64,000 bases of DNA from Cristatella mucedo. Lineage: Eukaryota > Bryozoa > Phylactolaemata > Cristatellidae. The translations under genes were made by a program, and so were the position numbers. The notes below the pieces were generated by a model. The model saw nothing but the letters and a program-made list of their open reading frames with translations. It was not told where the DNA came from and did no database searches. The stretch spans positions 4,577,001 through 4,641,000 of the forward strand of contig WPIO01000013.1 in assembly GCA_009760855.2 (NCBI GenBank), in the 5' to 3' direction. Below are positions 1 through 10,915 of this stretch, piece after piece (the stretch's first letter is position 1; each line of letters starts with the position of its first letter).

Positions 1-32
1 CTCTCTCTCTCTCATGCAACACACTCCTTATC

Positions 33-85
<53 letters not shown>

Positions 86-123
86 GTGACACTCTCTTTC
101 TCTCGCTCTTTATCTCCCATTCT

Positions 124-180
<57 letters not shown>

Positions 181-206
181 TCTCTCTCTCTCTCTACCCT
201 CTTTCT
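1..206. repeat. (CT)n microsatellite
   Basis: Long CT dinucleotide runs lie at about 1-13, 43-83 and 128-195, separated by short imperfect spacers. The serine/leucine-rich open frame across it is a product of the repeat and not a gene. The run begins at the window edge, so its full length is unknown. Confidence 0.95.
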
Positions 207-1159
207 CTTTCTGTAGTCATTTTTGCTCCCCTATATTAAAGTTTGGCATATGTTCATCGGCATTCAGCCGCGTTTCGCTGCCACTATAGAAGAAGCTCCT
301 TTCGATAGCTAGGTGCCCAGGGTTAGGCCTCATATGTACATATGCAAGTTTCCTCTATTCCCCTCCCTCACTCACTCTGCAGCCGTCAGTCGTTGGGCTT
401 ATTAATAATAATGGCAAGACTCGGTCGTTTTTATAGCCCACTACTGAGGACTCAATCTCCAGCCTGATTTTGTGCAGCTCGCTGTAAGGGAGGCGTGAGT
501 ACCGATCGGATGTACATGAAGCATGTGAGCAAGCAAGCCAGTATGATGCCTAGTTTAACAAGCTAAAGCAAGCACGGAGACGATTAGATGTGAAGACAGC
601 GGATTAGAAAGGACGAGTCGGCAGCCTCACTCCGGCTAGATCGCGCTTCCTCCCGCGTCGTCACGTGTTAGCTCCGCCATCGTTGCTCCTAATTGTCGAT
701 GCCTCAAGTGTGAGCGCGGTCGGATGCAAATTTCGGTAGGAGTAGTACACGGCGGTGCAAGGGGGGCTAGACAGTGCGCCTGCTCGGCCATTGCAGCAAT
801 ATGTTACAGTAGTTGACTTGCAATGTCCTCTACGCTCGACTATAAATTCCTCGGCACGTCGTTAGATAAGCGGCTCAGAAGCGCACTCTTCCCAGCTTGC
901 CAGAAGTTTCCATTGTTGTGAGCCTCATGCTCCGAAGCATTCTAGCCTATCCCACTGCGCGGCGGCGGCCTATGCCTATCGCACTGCGCGGTGGTGGCGG
1001 CTACGGCGGTGGCGGCCGACGGCGGCTCGCCGCCAGCCCAGCCCATCGCGCGGCCACTGCATGCCGCACGACGGGCTGAGCGAGCTGCGAGCCTGCGATC
1101 ACGTGTGCAACGTGCCACGCAAATGCTGCTGCTCCAGCAGCCTGGTCAGCTGCCCTCGG
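207..1159. other. no supported gene; mixed unique sequence
   Basis: No protein family is recognised. A TATA-like TATAAATT lies at 841-848 next to GC-rich sequence, which could be a core promoter, but no credible first exon follows it. Confidence 0.4.
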
Positions 1160-1378
1160 TCGGTCGAGGAAACGGTGCAAGTACGGCAGCAAGTACGATA
1201 GCCGTAGCTCTAACCGCACAGAAGCGACTTCCGGCAACTAGCTGAACAACAAAGCGACGTGTTGCTCACTTGTACGGCCGTGGCGTCCCTGCGCTGTGAC
1301 TGCAACGTTGACAAGAGGCCAAGTTCGGTCGAGAAAACGGTGCAAGTACGGCAGCAAGTACGATAGCCGTAGCTCTAA
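1160..1378 (+). repeat. 54-bp direct repeat, two copies 165 bp apart
   Basis: The segment 1160-1213 is repeated at 1325-1378 with a single visible mismatch (GAGGAAACGG versus GAGAAAACGG). The near identity suggests a recent local duplication. The intervening sequence is not part of the repeat. Confidence 0.85.
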
Positions 1379-1829
1379 ACGTGAATGCGTCTTCTGCAGC
1401 TGCACGAGACGAGGCTGCTACAGCCTCAGTCTCGAGCTCTTTTTTTTAGCTGGGCCTCAAATCAACCCTTAAGCCCTTTGGAGACCAGGCTTTCATTTTG
1501 CATGTCCTCACCAAAGCCAGGAGCTCGATACTAACTGACATCGCGACATGCCTTGTTGACGGTGAAACTTGTGTGAGCAGCCAGCAAAAGACTCTACAGA
1601 CAAGCGCCCGTTTACTACTGACTGAGAGAGAAACCGGGTGGGAGCTGTCGTCACGCCGGCTGACACAGCGAGAAAGTGCAACCCCGCTGGGTCCGCTGTT
1701 CTCTGCCTGGAGAGGCCGGCGGCGGCGAGGCGTCAGGTCCCACCCTATCCCGACCCTCAGTCGCAGGGTGACGCAATTTAATGCAGAGTGTCTGCATCCG
1801 TCTGCAGCTCCGCAAAGCGACACACAGAT

Positions 1830-1995
1830 AAGCGAGCGGCACGCACGAGCGCGTTTTCTCGCAGCACTCTCGCAGCCTGAGCGGCTTTCTTTCGGTAAGC
1901 TTGAGGCAGCCAACAGAGTTCATCTCACGCAATAAGGAGAAAGTGGGAAGCGTGGCCCGAGTCAGCGGGACAGCCACAGGAAGTGAGTGGCGCGG
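1830..1995 (-). mobile_element. family-2 LINE 3' tail remnant
   Basis: Read on the minus strand, this matches the 3' tail of the second LINE family seen at 32320-32400 and 33960-34060. The shared words include the segment around GAGACGAAGTCTGTTGG and CGAAAGCCGCTTAGGCTG, here diverged. No coding part remains. Confidence 0.55.
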
Positions 1996-2149
1996 AAGTA
2001 GCAGCTCAGGACGGCTGGAAAAAGAATGCGCCGCAGGCCGGCAGCAGGAGAATTGATGATGTCGTTGCGTAAGAGTTACGGAAGCGGGTTCAACGGTTTA
2101 GTACGTGCAGGAAAAAACGTCTGTCGCCAGCGGTCTGTAAGCGTAGCAA

Positions 2150-2195
2150 TGAAAGTCTGTTGGCTATCGAATGCGTACCGAAAGCCGCTTAGGCC
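2150..2195 (+). mobile_element. family-2 LINE tail cut by a hAT insertion
   Basis: This short plus-strand piece shares GTCTGTTGGCTA and ATGCGTACCGAAAGCCGCTT with the tails at 32345 and 33990. It ends abruptly at CTTAGG, where the hAT end starts. The LINE tail was therefore in place before the DNA transposon inserted. Confidence 0.65.
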
Positions 2196-3860
2196 AGGGG
2201 TGGGCAAACTTTTTGAATCGCGGGCCATAATGGTTTCTAAAATTTGACAGAGGGGCCGGGCCAGAATTGGAGAATGGTGTGTTTGTGTGAACTAATTTAA
2301 ATTAAATGTAAAAACCATTACATGCAAAGATTTGGCCTTTAACAGGCAGCAAAACATAATTGTGCTTAGTTGAAATTGTTTTATACATTTATTAATTTAA
2401 TAACGTAGTAATAAACTTCCTTTCAGTTTCACTGCGAACAGTGTTGTTGGTTTCCTTTTTTTGCAAGTGCATCAATGTCTGGCGTTATATTTGTTGTGGA
2501 AATTCTCAAGATAGATCCGAGGTGTTGGTCAGTTAACTTGGATCTGTGCCGGGCTTTGTTAATTTTCATGACGCTTAATGTCTGTTCACACACATAGGTT
2601 GAGCCAAACAACGTCAGCATCTTCTGTACCATCCTCCGGAGGTTTGGAAACATGTCTTCGTTAAGTGAAGCATAAAAGTCGTTCAGTTTAAGAGAGTTGA
2701 ACTTCTCCTTCAATACAGAGTCAGACTGAAGATCTAGCAGTTCCAACTGCAGCTCCTGTGGTGCTGTTTCAGAGTCTTGTGACAGGGTACAGGAACCAGC
2801 TGAAGTGACTTATCAATTTTTAAAAGACACAGATTGGACCGCAGAATTCTCCAGTTCGCAGGTCGTCCAGTGATTTGCTGTATGATCTGCGCATTTCTGG
2901 TCGCCTCTTTCTGCATGGCTAGTGTGGGGAAATGAGTGAAAGATTTGTTTTTAAATTTGTCGGAAGAAAAGAGTCAGCTTAAATTGTATGGCTCTAACAT
3001 TTGTGTACATGTCGTGCACAAATTGATCTTTCCTCTCTAGCTTGGTGTTCAGCTCATTCCTGTGCAAAAGTATGTCCACAGCAAACACAGCAAGTCACAA
3101 AGCCAGTTCTTGTCACTTAGCTCGGGAAATTCGTCGGATCTCCCCATTAACTCAAAAAATGCAGTGATCTCCTTCTTCAGCTCCCACACTCTTTGACAGA
3201 CTTTGCCCAAACTTAGCCAGCGCACACGAGAGTGGTAAAGTAATTCCTGGTGATCTGCATCGGTTTCTTCCAGGAACGCAATAAACTGGCGATGCTGAAG
3301 TCCCCTTGCTCGTATAAAGTTAACATGTTTTACGACTGGATTCACGACATGATTTAGCTGCAATATAGACTTACACAGATTCTTCCTGATGAATCATGCA
3401 GTGAAGGAAAATAACATCCTGATCCGGATTTTCCTCTTTTACCTTTTCCTGAAGTCTTTTTAGCAGCCCAGCGTTTTTCCCAGTTAAATTTGGCGATCCA
3501 TCCGGGGTGAAATTGACAAGTTTACTCCAAGGTAGCTTCATTCTCTCGATGACAGCAGACACCTGGTTATGCAAGTCCTCAGCCCTCTTTTTTTTCTTTC
3601 ATGGACTCCATAGTAAAAATTCCTCTGTGATCTCAAAACTGTCGCTCATCCATCGGATAAAAATTAGGAGCTGAGCAGTGTATTTTAAGTCGTTACTTTC
3701 ATCCAGTGCTGGTGAATAAAACTTAGAGGACTACGCCTTTTGTTTAATTTGCTGGCTATATCTTTGTCAATCACTTTCACATGGAGAGTCACAGTTCTGC
3801 ATGATAAATAAGCTCTCTAAGCGTCGGTCTGGTCAAAAGTTGCGCTCGCCCGAGGCTTTC
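2196..3860 (-). mobile_element. GTF2IRD2-like hAT transposon with decayed transposase
   Basis: The plus-strand end starts CAGGGGTGGGCAAAC, a typical hAT terminal repeat with the GGGCC-rich subterminus. Transposase pieces lie on the minus strand. From N to C terminus they cover 3600-3860 (a degenerate start of the catalytic region), 3371-3574 (with the TDG-like core TPDGSPN and the FLHCMIHQE segment), 3049-3363 (VNFIRARGLQHRQF and VRWLSLGKV) and 2429-2746 (the C-terminal dimerisation domain with FGSTYVCEQTLSVMKINK). The pieces are in different frames with stops between them, so the protein is dead. The family is the one co-opted in vertebrate GTF2IRD2 and ZBED genes. The opposite terminal repeat was not found, so the 5' end may be truncated near 3860. 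Confidence 0.85.
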
Positions 3861-4039
3861 CGCTGTTTACAAATGTGTTATTATTATTATTAATTAAATA
3901 TGAAATTATATATGTATTATACTATTTTATTATATGTGATTTAGATATTGATATGTATTATATATATTATATAATATTAGGACTATATTACAAGTATTAT
4001 ATTGTATTATTAGAACTTACAAATGTATCATTAATATTA
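3861..4039. other. AT-rich spacer
   Basis: This is a run of ATT/TAT simple sequence between the hAT remnant and the next element. No gene or structured repeat is seen. Confidence 0.5.
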
Positions 4040-4330
4040 CAGTGGTACCTCGGCTTACGAGTTTAATTCGTTCCGTGCCGGAGCTCGTAACTCAAATTAC
4101 TCGTACGTCAAATCAATTTTCCCAATTGAAACGAATTGAAATACCATTAATCCATTCCGGACCCCAAACAAAACACTGCGAATTGTGCGACGTTTTTTAA
4201 ATTAAAAATCGACTTGGAAATAACGACTATATGTATTGAAAAATGCAGTCAAATCTTTTGCAATAAACGGTTTTTATTAATCCTAATGTACAGGAGCAAC
4301 TTGGAGATCAGACGACTTGAAGATGCTAAC
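4040..4330 (+). mobile_element. mariner/pogo-like MITE end (one TIR visible)
   Basis: The segment begins CAGTGGTACCTCGGCTTACG and continues with CGTTCC and TCCATTCCGGACCCC words. This arrangement is typical of short non-autonomous Tc1/mariner-superfamily elements in animal genomes. The inverted partner, which would end in CGAGGTACCACTG, was not found downstream, so the copy looks 3'-truncated. The right boundary is approximate. Confidence 0.55.
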
Positions 4331-4706
4331 AGAGTTAGAGGAGAAAGGCTGAAGTGAATGTCTGAATCGTATTCGCCGATTGTTGCCCTTTTCGCCGGGC
4401 TTGCCTCGCTTTCACTTTATCTTTGCCTCGCTTTCACTTTATCGGCCGGACCCTTACGCGGACGTGTCGACTGTTGTCAGTTATGCGATGAACTCTCACG
4501 CCATGATGGGGCCCGAATAGATTACAGTACGTGCTTAGCTGTTCCTGTCGTAGTCGTACTTAACACCGGAGTCTGGTGATTGTGTGCGTCCAAGCACCAC
4601 GACGGCTCCCTCGAGTGTGTCCGGGAGCAAACCAACATGCCTGTGCATGGCGTCACACCCGGGTCGTTGGGGGGGGGGAGGTGTTCGACGAATTACCAAA
4701 ATCCAC
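4331..4706. other. no supported gene
   Basis: Short open frames occur, but none has a recognisable domain. A duplicated TCGCTTTCACTTTATC word lies near 4408-4442. Confidence 0.4.
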
Positions 4707-5372
4707 TCTAACTATAATAATAATAATAATAATTCACTTGATAAAGCGCCCTCGGAGAACTTAATCTCTCTCTAGGCGCTTTACATTTGCTGTTAAGTGA
4801 AGTGCAATTGAATGGTAAGTAAAATCATGCTTGAAAAACAAACGAAATGAATAATATGCTTAGGGGTGACATGCACAGGGTCAGCATGCAAATGTGGTTA
4901 GTGGCAGCATGCACAGTGTCAGCACGCATAAGCACATCAAGGACGAATCACAGGGACCCACTAAATGCTGTCCTAAATAGGTGTGTTTTTAGGTTCCTAT
5001 TAAATGTGGTCAGGTCAGGGGATGTTCTGACGCAGGTCGGGAGGGAGTTCCAGGCTTTGGGAGCATATGAACTAAATGCACGGTCACCAAAGGATTTAAG
5101 GTTTGTATGAGGTATTTCTAGACTGCTGGATTCCGAAAAGCGGGTGGCACGATGCTTGGCCTGATGGGGTAGTATATCTGACAGATAGGCTGGAGCCATA
5201 GAATGAAAGGACCTAAAAGTGAGCGACAAAACCTTGAAGTCAATCCGTTGCTTGACTGGTAGCCAGTGCAGGTCGGCGAGACGTGGAGTAATGTGGCAAC
5301 TGCGACGCTCACGACAGACAAGCCTAGCTGCAGAGTTTTGCACCAACTGCAATCGCCTGATCGCACATTATT
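4707..5372 (-). mobile_element. L2/CR1-like LINE, 5'-truncated
   Basis: Read on the minus strand, this is the C-terminal part of a non-LTR retrotransposon ORF2 (about 4948-5352). It has the motifs LVCRERRSCHITP, LHWLPVKQRIDFKVLS and YAPKAWNSLPT, then a non-coding 3' end with the AAAGCGCC/GGCGCTTT stem-loop (here a one-base variant) and an (ATT)n tail at 4707-4735. The copy is cut within the reverse transcriptase thumb region at about 5372. It is one of about 20 copies of the same family in this window. Confidence 0.9.
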
Positions 5373-5426
5373 AATTAGTCTAATATCAACCAGACACATT
5401 ATTAATTAGTCTAATATCAACCAGAC
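5365..5426. repeat. 31-bp tandem duplication
   Basis: Two perfect head-to-tail copies of a 31-bp AT-rich unit start at 5365 and 5396. They sit exactly at the truncated 5' end of the LINE copy, so they may have arisen during its integration. Confidence 0.85.
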
Positions 5427-5589
5427 ATTAGCGTTGCCAAACTCAAATTTAGGGCCGAAATTGTGGTGCACGTTTGATTTTATTGCAATTATTAAAATTA
5501 ATACAATATATTAATATTAATATTATGATTTTATATTTATTTTATTGCGCCAAATTGCATGTCGCTATGCGCACGCGTACGTATACATT

Positions 5590-6512
5590 GAGCTTCAACG
5601 CCGGATGCCTGTCCCGCAATCCACCGCCATCGATTTTTGTTCCCTTCAAATTCACCACAAATCAGCTGCAAACCGCTCCAAAAGGTTTGGAATATCAAAC
5701 TACCCTACATTTAAAATGCATTCATAAAATTTGGCGCGATTCCGCTCTCGCGTTCTCACGTAGTCCAGTGAAGTTACATTGCAGTGGCCCAGGTCAATAC
5801 CGCAATCCACCGCATTCCACCACGAAACGAAAGAACCCCGTGTTAGAAAAGCTCCTTTTTATTGCATATGACAGCGCACTCTGCGAGAATTGCACTTGCG
5901 AAGTTTCACTTGCATTGGAACGGCCGTTCTCGTGCAATGCGTTGCAATCGACTGCAGTAGCCCGAGCCAATACCACAATTCGCTGCAATCCAGCGAATCC
6001 ACCGTGAAAAAAAATATAAATAAATTTCGCCGAGCTCCAGTTTTTATCTAATATTAAAGTTCGTCGTGTTTTATGCACACCATAAAAAATAAAATTGTGC
6101 ATCCTCGCACTGTGGCAATTCACTGCAATCGCCTGAAACGACCTAGGAAACTACCACAGTCCATTCTATTCCACCGCAAATCATCCTCAGATCGCTATCG
6201 TGAAACCTAAATCACATTGCATATTAAGACTATACTCAGTTAAAAGTGCATCCCCAAAATTTTGAGCCATTGCTGACACGCATCCTCATGTAATGCACCG
6301 CAATCGACTGTAACGGCCCGGTTCCACACCGCAATCCGCCTCAATCTGCCACAATCCGTTGCAATCCGCCGCACAGCGACCAGAACGCGTACATTAAAAG
6401 TTCTAACTATGATTGCACGCTGCTCTACTCTTCGGTTATTGCGTACTCGTATAACTTCACTGATATTGCTTCGACCATTCTGCCGCATGCACTGTAATCG
6501 ATTGCAATGACC
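5590..6512 (+). repeat. degenerate tandem satellite, ~173-194 bp monomer, ~5 units
   Basis: A recurrent block of the form TGCAATCG..CTG....CCC.GG..A.TACC.CAATCC appears near 5613, 5779, 5943, 6124, 6299 and 6493. It is followed each time by more divergent sequence, with spacings of about 173 to 194 bp. This periodicity marks an old tandem array whose units have drifted. Open frames across it are chance. The last unit is interrupted by the hAT end at 6513. Confidence 0.65.
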
Positions 6513-8630
6513 CAGGGGTCGGCAACCTGCGGCTCGCCAGACCGCATGCGGCTCTTTCGATGTCAAGATGCGGCTCTTCAGTTCCTTGCGCAAATATTAA
6601 TAATTGTATTATTTTATTTTCAAAAACTCATACAAAATATTACACTGTAAACAAAACTTTAAACAGAACAAAACACTCAACAGAGAACAGTGAGAATAGG
6701 TGGAGTAGAGAGTATACGGACAGCTGACAGCCGCTTGGGCACCAGTCTTCAGTAAGTCTTTCTCGGAGCGCAGTTCCATGTGTGTTAATTTAATCGCTTG
6801 CGAGAAAGAACAATTTTTTCGCTATTCCAAGAAGAAGACGATTTAGTAGCGAATTATCTTCTCAAAGGTATGTAAGGGCAAGTGGTGTACCTTCGGACGA
6901 CCTTACCTTCGGACATTTTCGATTTAAGTAGGTTAGCAATGTGATATATACATGCACAAATTCAAGAGAGTAGCATTTTTTTAAATGGGGCAACACTGTT
7001 CTGTTTGTTTAGTTATTGGTGCACTGTGTCGTCAACGGTCGCAGTCAGAACATTTTTCGATCAAAAAGTCAATATTTTCATAGTTATACTGTACTGTAAA
7101 TTATGTTGCTTGTTTCAAGTTGGTATGATACGTCGTATATATGATTATGAACTATATGTGTTGAGCTTTCTAAATATATTGTCTGTATTGAATATTCATA
7201 ATCTCAAATTATTTTACACGTGAAAGTTTCTGATAATACCCCTTGTTGTACCTGCGGACATTCATTTTGTTGTACCCTCGAATGTCCGAAGGTACAACAT
7301 TTTATTAATTTCTTATACCTATTTATTTTGTTACAGTGACGCGAATTAAACATGGTATAACAAGAAAAAATACTTCAATGGATAGTTTTAAAAAATGATT
7401 TTGTCCGGAGGTACACTACTTGTCCATACGCTTTAACTTTTAACGAAGTTGAGATTTTTACAGATTAGCAATTAACGAAATTAACTATTTAATTAACGGT
7501 TTATTAACGCCGTTTTAGATAGCTAAATAAAATTTTAAAAATATGTATTTCAGCTTCGCCACCAGAATGGCATCTGATAAAAAGAAGAGATGAACTAAAA
7601 AAAATTGAGAATTTAATCAGGATTGGACGGAGTCGTTTGCGTTCATATGCAACACTGATGGCCTTCCGACTTGTCTCATTTGCCAAGAAAAACTTGCACA
7701 CAATAAGAAGTCAAATTTGGAGAGACACTTCACTACAAAACATACCCGATTTGCTGCTAAATATCCAACCGATGACGCACGGAAAAAAGCTAATAAAGAG
7801 CTTCAAAAACAAAAACAACAGTCGAGTTCTATGCTAAGTAACTGAGCGCAATCTTCAAATAATGTAAATCTGGCAAGCTTCGCAATATCACTACAAATTA
7901 AAAAAAGAGGGAAACCATTCACAGATGGTGAGTCGCCAAAGATTGTTTCATACGTAGAGCTGAAGAACTGTTTCGTGATTTCAAAAACAAAACCGAAATC
8001 ATGAATAAAATCAAATATTTGCCCTTATCTGCTAAAGCAGTACAAGATAGAACTTCTAAAATGTCTTCAAATGTAACACACATGCAAGTGGAAGACATTC
8101 AACTGGCTTCTGCTTTATCACTTGCTATGAATAAGTTTTGTGACATAAGAGACACGGCACAAGTTACCCTTTTCGTCAGGTATATGTCGTCCCAAGGTCC
8201 AAAAGAAGAACTGCTAGGATTGCTGCCGCTCTCAGGGCAAACTCGTGGAGAAGATATAGCAAATGCTGTGCAAAAATTCCTGGAAGACTATGAAATCGAT
8301 GTAAATAAAATAGTCTCCATATCAACTGATGGAGCCAGAATTATGACAGGAATACATAAAGGTGTAACAACGATTCTTCGGCAAAAATTAAACCACGAAA
8401 TGTTAACGTTTTACTGCACAAGTCATCAAGAGTCGCTTTTTGCCCAAACATTTCCGACCGAAATGTTTGAGGTCATGAATTTGGTTTTTAAGAACATTAA
8501 CAGTATTTTGGCAAAAGCACTCTACCATCGCCTGTTTAAGGAATTTCTTGAAGAAATAGAAAGCCAGTATTCTGACCTACTTCTGCACAATAAAGTGCGA
8601 TGGCTTTCCAGGGGTTACGTATTGAAACGT
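6513..8630 (+). mobile_element. BED-finger hAT transposon, interrupted
   Basis: A hAT terminal repeat starts at 6513 (CAGGGGTCGGCAACC, then GCGGCTCGCC and repeated GCGGCTCTT words). About 1 kb of non-coding sequence follows before the transposase. The transposase stops making sense at about 8630, where virus-like AT-rich sequence begins. The hAT 3' half and its second terminal repeat are missing from the window. Confidence 0.8.
7567..8630 (+). pseudogene. hAT transposase (BED finger plus N-terminal catalytic half), broken
   Basis: The frame starts at ATG 7567. It contains a BED-type zinc finger (CLIC then HFTTKH, near 7672-7740). In-frame TGA codons lie at 7591, 7606 and 7843, and a frameshift occurs near 7920. 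The catalytic part resumes at 8001 and is uninterrupted to about 8630, with [10 protein letters not shown], the [10 protein letters not shown] segment and [13 protein letters not shown]. This is the ZBED5/SCAND3-like hAT branch. All three stops in the 5' frame are TGA, which fits CGA-to-TGA decay and matters for interpreting the neighbouring block. No function is expected. Confidence 0.8.
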
Positions 8631-8639
8631 TTTAATAAG

Positions 8640-9044
8640 TTAACTACTGTTAAATGTAGCGATTCGTGTACAAATATGCTTCAAGTTCCATGTGGTTCCT
8701 GTGCAATTGTTGTTGACTTTAAGGGAAATGTTGTTAAGGAGTTTATATCTAGAGGAGAAAAATGTGTTGAGCTACTTTTAGAGTTTTTAATAAATTACTC
8801 TAGTGAGCTAAGAAAGAAGTTATCAGAATTCAAAGAATTACCTATTTATATTGATGATGTTGCAACTGCAGACTTTAAGGGATGAAAAAAGGACAAGGCA
8901 GCAAGTGGAATTGATAATATGTCTTTTAATCCTGCTGGTACTGTTAATACTGCTAGTTACCCTTATACTAGTCCTACTACTTCACTGCTTCAAGTGAAAG
9001 TTCTTCAAACATTGGATTTCTTTATAGAAGAAGAGGAATTTTAA
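8640..9044 (+). pseudogene. protein-primed DNA polymerase B N-terminal fragment (likely)
   Basis: The translation has the pattern [11 protein letters not shown], then a K-x-F-x-SRG segment, then [14 protein letters not shown]. This resembles the region just before the first zinc-binding CxxC knuckle of Polinton/adintovirus pPolB proteins. The knuckle itself and the whole catalytic part are missing, and after 8882 the sequence changes character (Ser/Thr/Pro-rich, to TAA 9042). An in-frame TGA lies at 8883. The frame is open back into the hAT transposase, so the apparent 294-aa protein is a chance chimera. The assignment is moderate because only about 80 residues match the pattern. Confidence 0.5.
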
Positions 9045-9056
9045 ACTTTCTTGCGG

Positions 9057-10046
9057 ATGCATTGCTGGTACATTCAGTATATCATTGCCACTATCAAGAC
9101 TCTCTGGTTTCTGTGCTGACATAAATACAATTATATTCTTTATAACATTCTATTTACTCTTGAATTAACTCGAGTTGGTGGGAATGATTTTGATTGTATT
9201 ATGACAGGTACTTCTGGTGATGCTAATGCAATTGTAAGTAGAGGTGTTGCTAATGCTGCTGGAAATGGCACTTGGAATGCATTTAGAACTATGATGTCAG
9301 AAATGAGATTGGTTGTATCATGTGTTGTTCCTATGGAAAATATTCAAAGATCTCTTGCTGATATTTCAAGTGAGAGATCAAAGAAACTAAGACTTAACTA
9401 CAGAGTTAGACGAAATGAAAATATGACTCTAACTAATTTCAACCAAGGTATGAAAAATACTAGAACTCCATCTGTACAAAATCATATTGATAAAGTTAGA
9501 TGGTTGATTGTTGCAGCACAAAACTATGGTAAATAAGGTTTTTCTACTGAAAATCCTTGAACTTACAATCATTGTGATATTAAAAACGTAACTGTACTTG
9601 CTAATGGATTGAAACAATATCCAGCTGTTCCAAGAAGCAATTATCCAAGAGATGGAAAATGCTCAACATCTAATCTTGATCTTACTACATTCAGAAAACA
9701 ATATCTTGGATTGAATGAAGTAACAGAACTTGTTGGTGTTACTTATCCTGAGTGATTATCTCTATATCCTACTCATGTAATTGATCTACAATTCACTGAT
9801 GAACCACTTAGAGTAACATATAAACTTGATGTAACAGTTTAGTTCAATGCTTTGATTCCTGCTGCTGCTGATGCTGGTAGTGTTGGTGCTGGTGGAGCTG
9901 GTAAACCTGCAATTCCTGCTACAACAATCATCCTTCACTATCTTACTATCTGTGAGAATACTGCTGAAATAACGTCAAATGGTAATGGATCTAACTTTAC
10001 TTGTAGTAAAGGAACGTTTTTTATGATGGAAATAAATTTTAAATAA
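9057..10046 (+). pseudogene. double-jelly-roll-like major capsid protein
   Basis: One reading frame runs from ATG 9057 to TAA 10044 (330 codons) with no frameshift, but with TGA at 9117, 9558 and 9753, TAA at 9534 and TAG at 9840. The centre has the order VRWLIVAAQ, YNHCDIKNV, HVIDLQ, a basic-to-hydrophobic strand, then IPATTIILHYL. This parallels the order of conserved strands in the double-jelly-roll-like capsid family of Polinton-type viruses. An Ala/Gly-rich loop (residues about 268-285) separates the last strands. The product would form the virion shell. It lies 20 bp upstream of the nuclease gene on the same strand. Confidence 0.6.
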
Positions 10047-10066
10047 AATTATAGTGTCTAAATATA

Positions 10067-10915
10067 ATGCAAAAAGCAAATTTCATTCAAGGTTCAGACG
10101 AGTGGAAAAAAGCTATGTCACTAAGTATTGGTGGATCAGAAGTGTACTATGTTCTAGGTAATGATATGGTCTTTGGAGCGCAAATAGATTGTGATATAGA
10201 ATTAATTGCAAATAGAAAACTAAAAAAATATATTGCTAATAACTCTTCTATGAGATTTTCGCAAATGTTATTTGGAAAGGGGCTTGAACCTATCGCTGCA
10301 ACATTTCTAGAAATGAAACTAGATAGAAACATTGAAAACGCAAATGACTGCTTTACTAGTGATTGAGTATATAGATATTCTCCAGAGGGAATTATAGATA
10401 AAGATACATTGATTGAGATAAAATGTTTATGGTCAAAAAGTATAGTTGAAGAATATATACCAAAACAATATTTAGCACAGTGTTTGCTTGGATTACATGT
10501 ACCCAAATTAAGTAGATGTTTTTATTCAGAAATTGAAATCTTTGTTCCTAGATAAAGTTGTGATGATGTACCTATAGATTATATTGCAGCTGGGACAGTT
10601 CGTATTCCTACTAGTTATATTTTTGATATGCCAATAAGAACACCATTCTTCATGTATCTTCTTAAAGATGAGAAATACTTTGATTTTGAATTTGATATAA
10701 TTTCTGATTATGGTAGATTCTCAAATAAAAAAGGTTTTGGTTATGATATAAAATATCATATAAAAAAAGTAGAAATACAAGTTAATGAGGAGGAAGATCC
10801 ATTTAGATTTTGAAAAATTGTTCTACTTGTAAGAGAAGTATTAGATCGTTCAAAAATATTGATTAATGAGTATAAAGATAAGTTCCAGAATTCGAAGTGA
10901 AGATTATGTTTTTAA
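10067..10915 (+). pseudogene. YqaJ-like PD-(D/E)XK nuclease/recombinase
   Basis: The frame from ATG 10067 to TAA 10913 (283 codons) has no frameshift. It contains TGA at 10364, 10811 and 10898 and TAA at 10553. Near the N terminus, SIGGSE resembles the conserved S-x-I-G-G-S-E helix of lambda-exonuclease/YqaJ proteins. GKGLEPIA follows, and the catalytic core SPEGIIDKDTLIEIKC (D, then E-x-K) is clear, followed by the QYLAQCLLG helix. Such enzymes resect dsDNA ends for annealing-type recombination in viruses and phages. The 3' end overlaps the start of the fibre gene at 10866. Confidence 0.7.

Noticed and set aside
14-289. 91-aa Ser/Leu repeat protein
   Set aside because: It is a translation of the CT microsatellite and has no other content.
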